Under the pieces are notes generated by a model. That model searched no databases. It was not told where the DNA came from and saw only the letters and a list, made by a program, of their open reading frames with translations. Shown here in pieces: positions 51,700-63,922 of a DNA stretch of 64,000 bases (positions are counted from its first letter, which is position 1; every line of letters begins with the position of its first letter). The translations under genes were made by a program, and so were the position numbers. This stretch comes from Albifimbria verrucaria. Taxonomy: Eukaryota; Ascomycota; Sordariomycetes; Hypocreales; Stachybotryaceae. Where the stretch lies: contig JAHREC010000011.1 in NCBI GenBank assembly GCA_020081605.1, positions 1,798,001 through 1,862,000 of the forward strand, given 5' to 3'.

Positions 51700-53040
51700 T
51701 CGGCTGGACCGTTTCCTCCTTCCTCCCTGATGCTCTTTCTACTACAAGCACAGTACATACCTAATTACATGCTGCTTTCTTTTCCTTCCTCCCCTTCCTT
51801 TCTTTTTTCAACCTCCTCTCGACACATTGGCGCCTTGATTCTCTCTTGTCCTTTGTTACTTTCTTTTCTTTTTGCTCTTCTACTTGAGAAACCCGCCTTC
51901 GTTTCTTTTCTTTTCCTTTCTTTTTCTCACGCGCCCCTTGTCCCTTTTATGCCAATTTTTTAATAAAAAATTTTGCTTCCCTTTCCGCTACCCGCGCATA
52001 CTAGCCTTGGCTTTTGCCGTCCTCCCCGGCCGTGGCATCAACTCGACTCGGGGCCTGGACTCCCATCCTCACGTTTGAATCAAATCAACCAACAGGCTCC
52101 GCGTCCACTTACGTACCTCTCCCACCGAACTTGCTGCATCCTGCCTCCTGCTACTTACAGCATGTGCTGCATAGGCACGGTGCAGTCTGGGCAGACGAAC
52201 TTGCAGAAGTCGGAAGTTACCGTTCTGTCTTTGTTCACTTCGGTCTCTTTTTCCCTTCTTTTCTTCTTCTTCTTCTTCTCTCGCGCTCTCCTTCTCCCTC
52301 GCGGGCCCCGTGGGTACTCTCCTTTCTCTAGCTGCTCTTTGGGTAGCAAGGAGACTTTTCTCATCTCACGCTGCTTTGAGACCGCACGACATCACATCCC
52401 ACCTCACGCCACTTATACACACGGCCACCTCAGCGCAGAGACATGCATGAGCCCGCCATGTTCAGTCATGGCCACTTACATGGCGATGACAGCCTCCGGT
52501 CCTCACGTCAAACTCTGGCTTGCTGAAGGGAGAAGCCTTCTGGAGGTTTCTACACGGAGCATGTGCGTTTCTCATGCGCAACGGCCGAGGCTGATCAGCC
52601 ACCGCGCGTCAGTCACTGTGCCTCTTGGCTTGCACGTTTGGGGCCTCATGGCTGCCACCTCAGTCAGTCATGCCCTGAGCTCCGATACGTAAACATGATG
52701 CCGGATCTGCTTGCACGGCGCCTTGCCGTTGCGACGGTACGCCATGTTTGTATGGACGGGATATAACTCCGTCGCCCAGCCATTGTTGGTTTGTCTCGTG
52801 GATGGCCGGCTATTGCATGCACCACCTTTGCCACAGACAACGCAAAGCTGCTCCTGCTGCTGCATCTCATGCCAACCTAGTGCTGTGTTTCCCAAAAGCT
52901 TCCTCCCGCATATTGCATCACCCCTCCTTCTCTCGTTTTCAAGCACACGCCCCCTTTCCCTCCTCTATTTCCCCTCCCCTGCTTCACCTCCTCTTCCTTG
53001 TGGCCTTGCACGGCACCCTTCTCTTGTCTAGTACCACTGT
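51700..53040 (+). promoter_or_regulatory. Extended pyrimidine-rich tract, possible promoter/leader
   Basis: On the plus strand C+T dominates over several hundred bases, in two blocks (about 51700-52320 and 52900-53040), with runs such as CTTCTTCTTCTTCTTCTC near 52262. Such tracts are usual just upstream of fungal transcription starts. Here the next recognisable coding exon is 0.9-2.3 kb downstream, so a long leader or an unrecognised transcript is possible. Confidence 0.4.
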
Positions 53041-53978
53041 GACCCAACTGTTAAGCCTTCCCCACAACCGACCAGGACGTTAGTTAACAAGCTGCTGATG
53101 TTCCTGATCTAAGAAGAGCAGGGATGGTACCCTGAGCTTCGTACCTATGTGCTGCAAGCCATGGACACCCAGTAAATGCTTGGCGTCTCCCGGAGACTGT
53201 GCTTGTCTTGCAGCTGTCGTCCTCACCAACCATGCCGTCAGGCCCCTCACTATGAAAAGCTCCGCTTCATGCTGAAGCATTCATGTTATCCTTGTTCCTG
53301 TCCCTTTCTCTGACAGGGGTCTGCAGTCCAAAAATCCTAGTCCTTTTTCGTGACTTTAAGTACAGCGAAACGCCTCCAACTTGTTCATGGTCTTGCCTGT
53401 CGTCTTGGTTGCAGTCTTCGCCTAGAGATTTTGCTCTAGTGGCAAGCATCTGACACCTTTTATACATCCATTACTGTGCTTGTTGCATCCACCTGCTCAG
53501 AAACCTTAGACTGTACCCGGCGGTTGCACAAAGGCCCCGAACTACGGCGTGTGGTTGCGTTCTGATAGTGACAGCAACACTGCGACACTTCTGTTAGAGT
53601 GAACGGATCGTGCACCGACATACATAATCGGTACTGCCCCTACTCGGCATTTGATAAACGACACTACATATACGAGCGAGCCAGTGCTGGAGGCATCAGC
53701 TGTTGTGCTCCCCATTCAGCGCTCGACAAGGCTTGTTCCAGTTTCACAGCATCAGGTAGTCCTTCCGATTCGAGCATTTCCTATACAAGGAAGCCCAAAC
53801 AGCCTGAACCCGGGTTATGCCTCGATCTTTACTTTGGAAACAGATTTTCTAACAGCTGGGCGCTCTACAGATCGTTTGCCATCACCTGTTCGAAACGAAC
53901 GAGGTCATTGTAACCTTAGCGTGCTGCAACTCTAACATATCTGGTTATCAAAACCAACAAATCATGGTTCAACATTAG

Positions 53979-56001
53979 GGTCAACAGGAATTGTATTCCC
54001 GCCAGCCATATTACCAGATTGAACGCCTACCGGCTGATCCTACGTCTCGACATAACATGGTTCATACGGACAGGTACTCTTCTGACCTTGTAAATCGTCC
54101 TCATATACTCGCTCAAGAACGTAACTCTTTCGACGCAACTGAAAATGGACGGCTACCAGATAGCCACGATTTGCGTCGCCGTCAGCCACCCATGGTAAGT
54201 TGAAAGGCTCGTCAAAGATTTGGTCGGCAATTCTGATCCTGGTTTGATGTAGCAAATCGACGAGGCCCTACGATCGCATTGCGGCATAGCAGCGAAGCAG
54301 TACTTTGTCGCGGCCGTCGCGGAAGATGGCAATGCCATGACGTTCTTTAGCCCGGGACAGAAATTACATGACAATACTGTACGCCAATTCTTCAATGCGC
54401 GGCGGTTTCAACAAGTTATGGAGCGTATTGAGATGGGTATGTTCTACCATGCTACTTCTTAACTTCTGTCAGCCAACATGTGTTGCAGGGGCAGATCCGG
54501 GTATGGAAGATGCTTTCAAATTCGATGAAACTCCTGGCCGGTCAACGGGATTTGGCAGGTACCAGTCAATGGACTCGAGACGAAGCTCTCGAGTTGACGA
54601 TGTAGAAAGCCATATACGAGCCGGACGAAAACGACCCAGAGCTCGCCATCTTATGCATGATGATGATGATGCCCCCATGATCGTATCATCCCGAAGAGGC
54701 ATCAAGATTGGGGACGAGAAGAGTGTTTGGAACTTTTACGAACAACGACTAAAAAACTGTCAGCAAAATGCATGCAAGATCATGGCGAAGGCATGGGTAA
54801 AAGCTGTTGAGCCGAAGAAGCAGACGAATCACCCGTACACTGGAAGCGATCAAAAGGCCCCGGGCTGGTGGCCCAAGCCATGGGGACCAACCAAAGAGGA
54901 GAAGGTGCGGCACAAGGAGCCAGATCATCTTTACAAACCCGGTAGGCACTGCACGCTTGGTGGGCGACATAGGAGCAGATCACATCACTGACACGAAAGA
55001 TATACAGAACAGGTGCATCTCTTAGCACATATATTGAGGCTGGTGGTAGAGCCCCATGCGAAGCAGCACAGCGAGATACAAAGGATGAACCTCAACGTGA
55101 AGAAGCTTGAGGAAATTACTTTTGATGCCCTGTCGGCTTTCTTCACCGAAAACGAAACGAATGCCAAGAAGAAGCCCTATCTCAATGAGATTTTCAAGGT
55201 GGCGAGACAGGAGGAAAGGTACAAAAACGGTGAAATTGGTAATTTGACACCCTTCTACTGAACATGGAACAATTGCTCACAGTAGTGCACAGATGGAACA
55301 ACGGAGATCTATGTCATAGCAGATGATAAAATCCCGAGGCATTCAGCTCAGACAACGACGAGGAGTCGTTTGTGAAGGAGGAAGACGACCAAGACATCAT
55401 ACGGTCCAAATCTGCCGCATTATCTGCAACCCCAACCTCAGAGCAAAGCCCTGCAGGCAACCTTCAGGCTGGTCCGTTCATCAGCGACTTGCCCATGAGG
55501 CCCCAGTTCGCACACCCCATCATCCCCGAGCTACCAACACAAGCACACCAATTTGTGGAAGGGCCGGGAATGGGAGTCCAGAGCCAACAGTCGGTCAACC
55601 CTGCCAATGGAAACATGCCCTTGGACATGGTGCAGAGCCCTCACGACACAAGCCGACGACCGTCTATTTTCAGCGATTACGCTAGCCCAGGAACCAACGG
55701 CATCTACCCACAACAATGGCAGCCCGGCTCTTCGACAGCCAATACATCACCCATGTATGCATACACGACGACCCAAACCAACTCGACCCAGCCCTCTTTT
55801 GTAAATCATGGTGTCCCTTTGAATCAAGGGTCAGCGTTCATGGGGACAAGTTTTGAAGGCTCTCCACGACCAAGTTATGACGGTGGTTCGAACCCAATGT
55901 TTCGGGCAAACGAGTTGAGCCAGACACCTGTCGCTCATTCAGAAGGGTACAACTACCTTCCTCCCGATAACCACCATGGATCTCGCAACCACATGAGCTA
56001 G
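53979..56001 (+). CDS. DUF2841 / YDR124W-like helical-domain protein (5' end uncertain)
   Basis: The core domain (NEALRSHCG-type, here IDEALRSHCGIAAKQYFVAA and KSVWNFYEQRLKNCQQNACK, then IMAKAWVKAVEPKKQTNHPY and KAPGWWPKPWGP) matches the fungal YDR124W-like helical bundle. A member of that family belongs to the hrmA-associated cluster of A. fumigatus. No molecular function is established. The tail is disordered and Pro/Ser/Asn/Gln-rich. Introns: 54195-54252, 54437-54488, 54942-55007 and 55239-55292. One A is missing at 55328-55331. An acceptor (ACATTAG) ends at 53978, so at least one 5' exon lies upstream and the start codon is not located. A conserved-looking stretch YYQIERLPADPTSRHNMVHT precedes the domain. 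The gene stands alone in about 14 kb. Confidence 0.82.
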
Positions 56002-56879
56002 TTATGTATTATTTGTCAAGAGCCATTATTCATTTTCATCTCTGTCTTGCATTTTGCGTGGATTACATTCATGGGAGGAAGCGAATTCTTCATGACGACT
56101 CATTTCAAAACCATGATACGGAGAAGTTTATGATGCTGCATGGTCGCCTATGACAATCCTTTCTGCTTGGCACACTATTTCCCCTCGCCATCCATGTTAT
56201 TTACTGCCTTTATGCTACACTTAGCCCATCAACAATACACATCTCGGCATCTTTGGCAGCTTTCGTTGGAAAAAAAAAATTGACCTGGGAGCAACTTCTC
56301 CCATATACGCGATACCCTCGATTTGCAGTGCTGTGTTCGATTGTAACACGCAACTTTGATTAAAAACAAACAAAGATTGTACCGCACTGCCGGGCCACCA
56401 ATCCACCTTTCAATATCTTTAACCTTCGCCAGAATCAGATTGATTTGTTACACACCTCTGCCTTGAGGTTTGGGGAAGCCCACTTGGCCTGTCATCGAAC
56501 AACAGAAGTTTTCAGGCCACCATGCGTGTTTGGAATTTTGGGGGCATCGACAAGGGCTCGACTTACAGTCGGGGAGTGTCCCAAGCCTGCTGATGGAGCT
56601 CGAGCACACAATGGGCTTGCATGAACAAGGGACACAGTACAAAATGTCATGCCAGAATGGCGTAGCGAAGGATTTTGGGGCAAAGGCACTGTTAGTTTAG
56701 CACTCAATGTGAGCACTGTATGCATCTGCTGTTTAACATGCATGAATCAGGACCTCAGGGCAACGTGCGTCGGTCCTGTGTTGATGAAATACGCCGCTTT
56801 GAGACTATTGTCCGCCATAGCCATCCTATTGTGCCCCAGATCATCGGACAAGGCGTAGGCGTAGGCGTTGTGACGTTGG

Positions 56880-56903
56880 AGGTGAGGTGAGGTGAGGTGA
56901 GGT
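56880..56903 (+). repeat. Pentanucleotide repeat (GGTGA)n
   Basis: Four to five copies of GAGGT in tandem, in noncoding DNA. A similar motif in reverse complement (CTCACCTCACC) occurs near 58038. Confidence 0.8.
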
Positions 56904-57392
56904 GCATTATCAAGGATTGCTGCATGGGTGTCAAATCTTGGCCATCAACCAACACCAAGACCACACATCCCATGGGACGCTCCGCCTCGTGAGCGAACCT
57001 GACTGCGTTGTAGCCGCCCTATCCAGTTTCCGGGGACGTGGTACTCGGCCCGAACGAGCCACTTACACGCTTGGCATGGCCACATATAGCACGGGGATGG
57101 CGATGGGATGTTGGTTTGGTGTTCTCAACCGCAAAGAGCAGCTGGCGTTTTTTCAGCTGCGACTCAAGGGGAGGAGGGAAGACAGTTGGTGAGAGACATT
57201 GGGGAAGTTGCATACAGTGCATGCCATGTGACGCATATCAGCTTTGATTTGTCATGTTTCTCGTTCGATGTCTTCGAAGGGGCGCTCGAGATAAGCGGCA
57301 TTCCCGTCTGTGAGAAGAGAGTTGGATGAAGACTCTCGCCTATCTTTGCTTTTGTTTGTTTGCATTTCCTTTTTCTTTTCTTTTTCCTTTTC

Positions 57393-57417
57393 TTTTTTTT
57401 TTTTTTTTTTTTTTTTT
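57393..57417 (+). repeat. Poly-T run of about 25 bases
   Basis: The longest homopolymer in the window, inside a T/C-rich tract starting near 57360. Given the homopolymer errors elsewhere its true length is uncertain. Confidence 0.85.
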
Positions 57418-58401
57418 GGCTTGTGTTTTCTTTTCTCTTGTCTCCTCCAGTGCAGCCCGTCTATCCATCCAGCCGTCTCATCCTGAAGCAGGATGCATAC
57501 GAAACCCTCCAGCAGAGGTCAGCATCCCGATTCCTTTGCGCGCCAAACAGATTGAGCTTGCCCATCGCAGGACAAGGGTGCTATTCTGGGGCCTTGGGCG
57601 ACAAGGGCCGCACGCCCTGCCCCCTCCTTCGGCTCCTTTTTTACAGGGTAGGCTCTGCTGAGAGACCCATGCTGAACCGAGTACCTGGAAACCAATAATG
57701 CACCGCTGCCGCTGGCTCTTGGATGGAGCGAGCGACGCTAGGCGAATCTATTGAGGGCCTGCGGCCGTTCAGGATGCGCAAATGCGATGGGCAAGCGCCC
57801 GTTGATGATGATGGAGGGGTTTACGTCTGCGCCCTTGGGTGGTCTGGTCTTATCTTGACCCCTAGCGCAGCCAGCCACAAGCGAAGAGATTAGAGATGAC
57901 AGCGGAACTCGAATGTACGGCACGGATCTAGAGGAAGCGTCCTTTTCTCATCGGGATCCAAGGTCCCGCATCATGCGGGCGGGCGGCGCAGACAGACGCT
58001 GGTCGAATGCTTAGCCGCATCTTCTCTCGCCCTGTCTCACCTCACCTCCCACCTCTCCCACCACCCCGGTCCTCACGCCCTGGAGCCATGTGGGAAAGCC
58101 GCAGCGGGATGATCGGGTCTCTTGGACGGTGAGAGAGAGAGAGCGGTGAAGGGGCGTGTGGGGAGAGATGAAATCGAAGGCGCGATATGCACGCATGAGA
58201 GCATGCCGTGTAAGCGGAAGTAGAAGTGCTTATATCCGTGAATGGAGATGACAATGGGATGCACGACGTGCTCCAGATGGCTGAAAGGAGCGCCACGGCC
58301 GGATGCCGTGGTCGAGGCCAAGAACCGGAACCGGGTCAGTGTGGTTATACTGTATGGGCCGTATCCTGCAGATCGCCAGCAAACGTAGGGGAGGGGCGTC
58401 T

Positions 58402-58442
58402 GCTAGACGGGTTGCTAGACGGGTTGCTGGACGGGTTGCTGG
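58402..58442 (+). repeat. 12-base tandem repeat, three copies
   Basis: The unit GCTAGACGGGTT occurs twice exactly and once as GCTGGACGGGTT, followed by a partial copy. It is noncoding as far as can be seen. Confidence 0.8.
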
Positions 58443-59112
58443 TATCCCGTGGGTCTTGTCATAGAGACACGCAGTCTTTGAAATCAACACTATGCGGCTT
58501 CCCGAATGCACTGTCCCAAACCTGGTCAATAGCATCGGGCAGAGCAGCCACCAAAGTGGAAACACGGCGGCAAGTTGCGGGAAGATCAGAGGGAGGGTTG
58601 CATATCAAAAGTGCCCGCATGGGCTTTGTATTCCCGTTTTCCCTATCTTGATTACTACCGTATCACCAAGCAAAACAAAGGCTTCCTCTTTCATCGAATA
58701 GTGCTGTACAATCTACCCGCTAACGCCGACCTGCTTAATCCACCACGTAAAGAAGGAAGAAGAAAAGTGAGAGAAAAAATGAAGGTATAGATAAAGCAAA
58801 AAGTGACACCTCATACTCTCTTGCATCGACTCTAGAAGCTGCAAGCCCAGTGGTAATGGAGCCCTCGGGTACCGGCTTCAGGAAAGGAGGTAAGATAAAC
58901 GCCGCACATTCTCATTCAAGCAGCGGATAGGATACAGGGCCTGCTACGCCGTAGGAAAGGCGGGACCCGATGCGGTGAGATCAAGAGAGGCGAGGGGTGC
59001 CAGAACAACATGTTATGAAGCAACGGGTATAAGCTAATGAAAAGCAACAGGAACAACGGCAACGACAAAAGCGCTACGGCGATGGAAACGAGGCGAATGC
59101 CGGATCGGGCTC

Positions 59113-60092
59113 CTAGGCCGATGGGGTAACGTTGGACGTCTCCTCCTTGGGCAGCGGCGGCTCCAGGCCGGCATTTTGAGCCACGCGCTTCCAAGTCTCG
59201 AGCTCCCGGTAGAGTCGCTCACACTCGCGCTTCAGCTTCTCGTTGGAGGTGCTGAGCTCGGTGATGGCTTGCTCGGTAAGTAGCTTCTCCAGCGTCCACT
59301 TCTCGAGGTTCTGTTGCTCGTTTTCCTTCAATTGAGAGATGAAACTAACAGCCCTCTGTAGGATGGAGCCCTTGTTCTTTTCGCACCCGGGGACAATCTT
59401 GGCGAGTTCGTTGATACCCTCGTTGATCGTCTCTCTCCGCCGACGCTCCACTGTATGACGGTCAGTTGGCACAGTTCTGGTTTGGGATCTGCTGTCTGCT
59501 CACCTTCTTTGTGGTTATCCTTGCGCATTTTGTGCCATTCCTCGGATCCGACGCTGGGTTTAGGGTTGGGGTCGATGACGTAGTTGAATACCTTGGGGCT
59601 GTTGCGGTACGCCGTTGGGTGGTTGTTGCTGGTTGGCCTGGTTCACCGATGCCTCCAACAGGACGTCCGGCGGCGTGACATCGGGGTTGAATGCGTTGTC
59701 ATGACCGTGGTCAGGCTCACCAGCCTGCGCAGCAAACTGCTCCTCTGTCGAAGGCGGCACATGAAGGGTAGGATACATTCCCAACGCAGCCTGGGCCGTG
59801 CTCGTGGCGTTAGACGGATCCGAAGACTCGGTATGATCAGCAGCCGCGGCTTGCTGGAGAGCATTAAAGTCGGCCACGTTGACGCCATTAGCAGCGGCGG
59901 CGGCGTGAGTGGCCTCGATAGCGTTCTCGATGAAGGCCGCAGTATCAACTGCGGAAGCGGACATGGTCGCCGGAGGAGCAGGTCGCTTTGCCCGCTGCAG
60001 GTCCGGACTGTTGCTGTCGCGCTTGCGCTTTGGCCGGGAGATCCGGTGAGGGCGGACAGATCAGGCTGGTCCGGCGCGATCTGATCGGCCAT
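59113..60092 (-). CDS. CBF1: Cbf1-type bHLH transcription factor
   Basis: Cbf1 binds CACGTG and acts at promoters, notably of sulphur-metabolism genes, and in yeast at centromeres. The basic region reads NHKEVERRRRET with the His-Glu-Arg spacing of CACGTG binders. The helix-loop-helix follows (INEGINELAKIVPGCEKNKG, then ILQRAVSFISQLKENEQQ) and then a leucine-zipper-like coil with TELSTSNEKLKRECERLYRE. An acidic Ala/Gln-rich N-terminal half carries a basic patch SRPKRKRDSNSPDLQ. The conserved lead-in VFNYVIDPNPKPSVGSEEWH precedes the basic region. The intron 59451-59503 splits the basic region. Gaps: one base at 60043-60044, and a second break near 59615-59625 equivalent to two missing bases or one extra. 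The start is ATG 60092; ATG 60098 in the same frame would add two residues. Length is about 309 residues. Confidence 0.9.
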
Positions 60093-62582
60093 AATCATCG
60101 GGATGGCTTTGGGGTGAGACGGGAATAGTTGTCACGTTTCAAAATGACGAGACGCTGATGATCTATGAACCCGCGCGGAAGTGACTACGACAAGTCTAAT
60201 TGGCTCGGCGCAGTTGTGCAAACAAATTGAGGTCTGTTGCGTATGAGATTAGCATCACATGCGAATGTGTGGAAGCACACGGTAGGATTCAGAAATGAGT
60301 GCGAATGAGGAGCATGATTTGGCCGTAACAGCTTCTTATGGCCCCCAGCATCCGATGCACTATTTGCGCAACAATGAGGAGCCTTGCAACACTTCATTGA
60401 TCTCAAGTGTGACTGCAAGGCAGCAGCACTTGCTGACATGATGAGAAGCTCTGCGAGGCTGTACAATAATGCCATAATAGGGTGTCAATCGCCGCTGAAA
60501 GTAGTCTTCACTTGAAGTCCAGCTACCAAAGTGAGGCATGGCAACGTCGCGTATATTGCCGTGCTTTCAGACATGGCACGCCAATATCGTAAATGATGCA
60601 GCAATGATCAGTTGCATTCGAAGCAGCTTTAAACAGACACTAGCCCATTCAGATGCGCTCAGTCTTAATGCCGATCGCTTGGAGAAGTGAGCAATTGATG
60701 CGCGACAATGGTAGTCGCGTCTCGAGCATCAGGGGCAAAAATCGCGAGTTTAGGAAAATGTGCATCTTTTTCTTTTTTTTATGTGACGCATCCTTTTTGG
60801 CTGGATCGTCTGTGGCTCAAGGGAGAGGAGAGGTGCATGAACAGACATACCTAGCAGATCATGTGCTTTCGGCCTGACTAGATCACGGGTTTGCCAACTC
60901 ACGTGTTTCCGTGATAAACCTCGTGATATCGCGTCGACCCAGGCCCAGGACCAATGTAAGTCGAACAACAGAGCGTGGCGAATGCGTTTCTGACGGCCAA
61001 AAAAGCCGAAAATAAAACCAAATAAAAAATCGCAGCGGTTGGTGAAGCGCGAGCCGGCTGGATCTTATGGCTACGGGCCTTGCAATACGTGCAGCATGCG
61101 AACGGCAAGGCAATGTTGGCGAGCGACGACCTCAGGTCACGGGGCGGAGAAGGATGTGAACACGTGCAAAGTGGGTGAGGCTCACTAGATAAATAAGGAG
61201 AAGCTGGGAGGCGGGTGGGCTGCGTGCCATGCCTGAGGCCGCAGCGCCCTGGCCAATCACGACTCCCAGGCCGGCACACTCCTGCCCATACGCGCACGAA
61301 CACCACCCGCTTGTACCTCGCCTCGCACGCTGGCCCATGAGATACATCGACCCATCTGGTGTCATCCATCTCAGCCCTCCTGCGACCGATGAAAAGGAGT
61401 GCGTGTGATGAGACAGGGGTCTGTTCTGGTGGAATGACAGCTGCCTAGACAAGAATGACGGTGGAGATGAATGAGATTGTGTTGATGAAATGAAGCTGGC
61501 TTATTGTTCAAGAGAGCCTTCTCAGTCAACAGAATCTCGACCTCCCCGTCACCAAGTGAGCAGCATAATGAAGTGAGGATAACAAGAGAGAGAGCATGGA
61601 AGAGAGCGGAACGTAATACACGCCGCTGGCAGCTTCAACCTGCCCCTCCCCTTCTCCCTGACGGCAAACATAACCATCCACTACACAATCCTCCTCTAGA
61701 CAATAGACTCCTCCCTCCCCTTGGATCCAGACATCATCTGCCCCTCGAAGACAGCAACCCCGTCCACTTGACAGGTCCCCAAGTGAAACAAACTCGCCAA
61801 CTCGAGCAAATGAGGAACGCCCCTTGGGCAGCTTCTCCATCGGCATGACCGGTCACGTTATCCATCCATGTGAGGAGGGGACTGGACTGTACCTCTAGCC
61901 TGATAACTCTTACGAGAAAGAGGCTCCAGGTCGAGGGGCGGGGTTTCTGGTTGATTTCTCGAGGCAAACAGCCTCCCGGCTCCGCTACCCGCTTCCGCGT
62001 CTGCACGGTGCAAGGCGCAAGCAAGCAATTCTGCAGTTGGTCTTGTCCATCTTGGCCTTGGTTGCTCGTGGAGGGGTTGGGTGAGGAACGGCCGGTGGTG
62101 GGTGGATGTTGGCGCAGGACCCAGCTCCAGAGAAAGGTGGAGGTTTGCCTACGGGCTAGCCTTAGCTACCAAAGCAGGTAGGTCGGTCCTACGACCAACA
62201 CCGTATACACCATGTCTGATGGGAGAGTATGCTGTGTTGGGGGATTATTTTGCTGGGCTTCCATAAGATTGTTCATGGTAGAAGAGCTGTCGTAAGAGAG
62301 CCGTGGTGCAAAATGTACAAAATACGTAGCCACGATAAGATAACGCAAAGTACAGTACAAGTACAGTAACTGGACCGTAGTAACGTCAACGGAACAGCCG
62401 CCTTATCGAGGTTATTCCGCTCCCGCCGCCACCACCCGATAAACGTCACTCCCAGTCCCCGAGACACCTTCAACCACCCCATCACCAAGCTCAAGCTAAC
62501 CGCAAAGAGCTTCAGCCTTGTTGACAAGGCCCAAATGTCTTGATTCCTTTCATTATCTTCAGCGTTCTTCTTCATTGCAACG
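60093..62582. promoter_or_regulatory. 2.5 kb divergent promoter region between CBF1 and GID9
   Basis: No coding frame with a recognisable domain is present. CACGTG E-boxes lie at 60899-60904 and 61161-61166, roughly 0.8-1.1 kb upstream of the CBF1 start, so self-regulation is possible. The sequence before 62583 is pyrimidine-rich, as in other promoters here. Confidence 0.5.
60899..60904. promoter_or_regulatory. CACGTG E-box upstream of CBF1
   Basis: A core Cbf1 site about 810 bases upstream of the CBF1 start codon; a second lies at 61161-61166. Autoregulation is a plausible but untested reading. Confidence 0.35.
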
Positions 62583-63922
62583 ATGGCCGATCACGAGCAC
62601 TCCACCATCAAGCATGGAGACCATCTACTGCTTGTAAGTCCCCGTCACCATCTTGACGCTCAGCCGCTGACCGTGCTTGATCTGACAGGACCAACCGCTC
62701 CTCCGCTTACCCAACGAGCTCCTCCGAAAGAACTTCCGCTCCGCCCACTTCACCATCGAGAAAGATACCGCAGCGCTCAAGACACTGCTGAAAGACTCGG
62801 CCACGGCCGCCGTCTCGGGCCGTGCTTCACAAGATGACGTCCTCAAGAACCTCGACGCCATGATCGCCCGCATGCGCGGTGTCCGCCGCAAGCTGGCCAC
62901 CCACGCCGAGGAGGAGTCCCGGTTGCATGAACAGCTGGCCGCCCGCGTCACCCACCTCGACGAGCTCTACACTATGCGTAGCGTCGACGACGTCAAGTAC
63001 GAGGCCTGGAGCCGCAAACGTCTTGACCGTTTGCTGGCCGACTACCTCCTACGACATGGCTACAATGAGAGCGCCGGAGCTTTGGCAACGGATAGAGGCA
63101 TGGAGAACTTGGTCGATGTTGACACGTTCGTGAGCATGAGTCGCATCCGCGAGGCCCTCAAGTCCGGCAGCGCGACGGAGGCTCTGGCATGGTGCACCGA
63201 GAACAAGAAGGAGCTTCGCAAGATGGAGGTACGTCGTACAAACGAAAATGCGCTCGTCTAACCCGTTACCAAATATATAGTTAACAATACATCTCGCAGA
63301 GTAAACTCGAATTCATGCTTCGTTTCCAGCAATATATCGAGCTTATTAGGTCTCGATCCCCGCCAGAAACCGCCATCGCCCATGCCAAGAAGCACCTCGT
63401 GCCCTACCGGATAACATATCCTAAGGAGTTCCAGCAGGCTTGCGGTCTTCTTGCGTGCCCTCCAGACAGCCCCGCGGCACCAGCCTATGCCGATCTCTAT
63501 AAGTCGTCGCGCTGGCTCGATCTCGCCGAGCTCTTCACCACAACCCACAACAACCTCCTCGCCCTCCCTCCGTGCCTCTGCTGCATATTGCCCTATCCTC
63601 AGGTCTTTCTGCCCTCAAGACGCCGGCGTGCCACTCCCACAAGCCAGGCACCGCCGAGTCTGCTACCTCCACACTCGGCCACGGTGTCTGCCCCATCTGC
63701 TCCACCGAGCTCAACGACCTAGCGCGTAACGTCCCGTATGCGCACCATACCAAGAGTCATGTTGAACATGACCTTATGTTGCTGCCCAACGGGAGGGTAT
63801 ACGGCAAAGAGCGGCTTGAAGACCAGGCAAAGAAGGCTGGACTTCCTGGGGGCGTGGTCAAGGACCTGGTGACGGATGATCTATTCTCCACGGACAGCTT
63901 GAAGAAGGTCTACATCACCTAG
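62583..63922 (+). CDS. FYV10: GID/CTLH ubiquitin-ligase subunit Gid9 (Fyv10/MAEA homologue)
   Basis: Gid9 and Gid2 form the catalytic RING pair of the GID E3 ligase, which degrades gluconeogenic enzymes when glucose returns. Domains in order: an N-terminal coiled region ([20 protein letters not shown]), LisH ([20 protein letters not shown]), CTLH ([20 protein letters not shown] onward), CRA, and the degenerate RING with [20 protein letters not shown] and [10 protein letters not shown]. The end [15 protein letters not shown] matches the family tail. (Yeast naming follows Fyv10 = Gid9.) The start is ATG 62583. Introns: 62634-62688 and 63229-63299. One base is missing around 63568-63572, restoring [20 protein letters not shown]. 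Repaired length is 404 residues. It is divergent from CBF1. Confidence 0.93.

Larger units (their letters stand above)
45102..53978. other. 8.9 kb gene-poor region
   Basis: No conserved coding frame was found on either strand. The longest candidates are 47180-47593 (minus, 137 codons, no domain) and 51973-52692 (plus, no ATG start, low-complexity). It contains several simple repeats, a G-quadruplex motif at 46978-47004, purine-rich tracts at 46960-47010 and 49885-49931, and a plus-strand pyrimidine-rich stretch at 51700-53040 that resembles a fungal promoter and long leader. The 5' exon(s) of the following gene may lie in 53590-53978, but I could not fix them. Confidence 0.55.
56002..59112. 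other. 3.1 kb gene-poor region with simple repeats
   Basis: No coding frame is supported. It lies between the 3' ends of two convergent genes, which need far less than 3 kb. Contents: an A-run at 56270-56279, a GGTGA pentamer repeat at 56880-56903, a poly-T run at 57393-57417 within a wider T-rich tract, and a 12-base tandem repeat at 58402-58442. The pyrimidine-rich 57340-57480 could mark a promoter of an unrecognised transcript. Confidence 0.5.

Noticed and set aside
51973..52692. Plus-strand open frame of 239 codons
   Set aside because: Lacks an ATG start, lies in a pyrimidine-rich tract that suppresses stops, and encodes low-complexity Phe/Ser/Leu.
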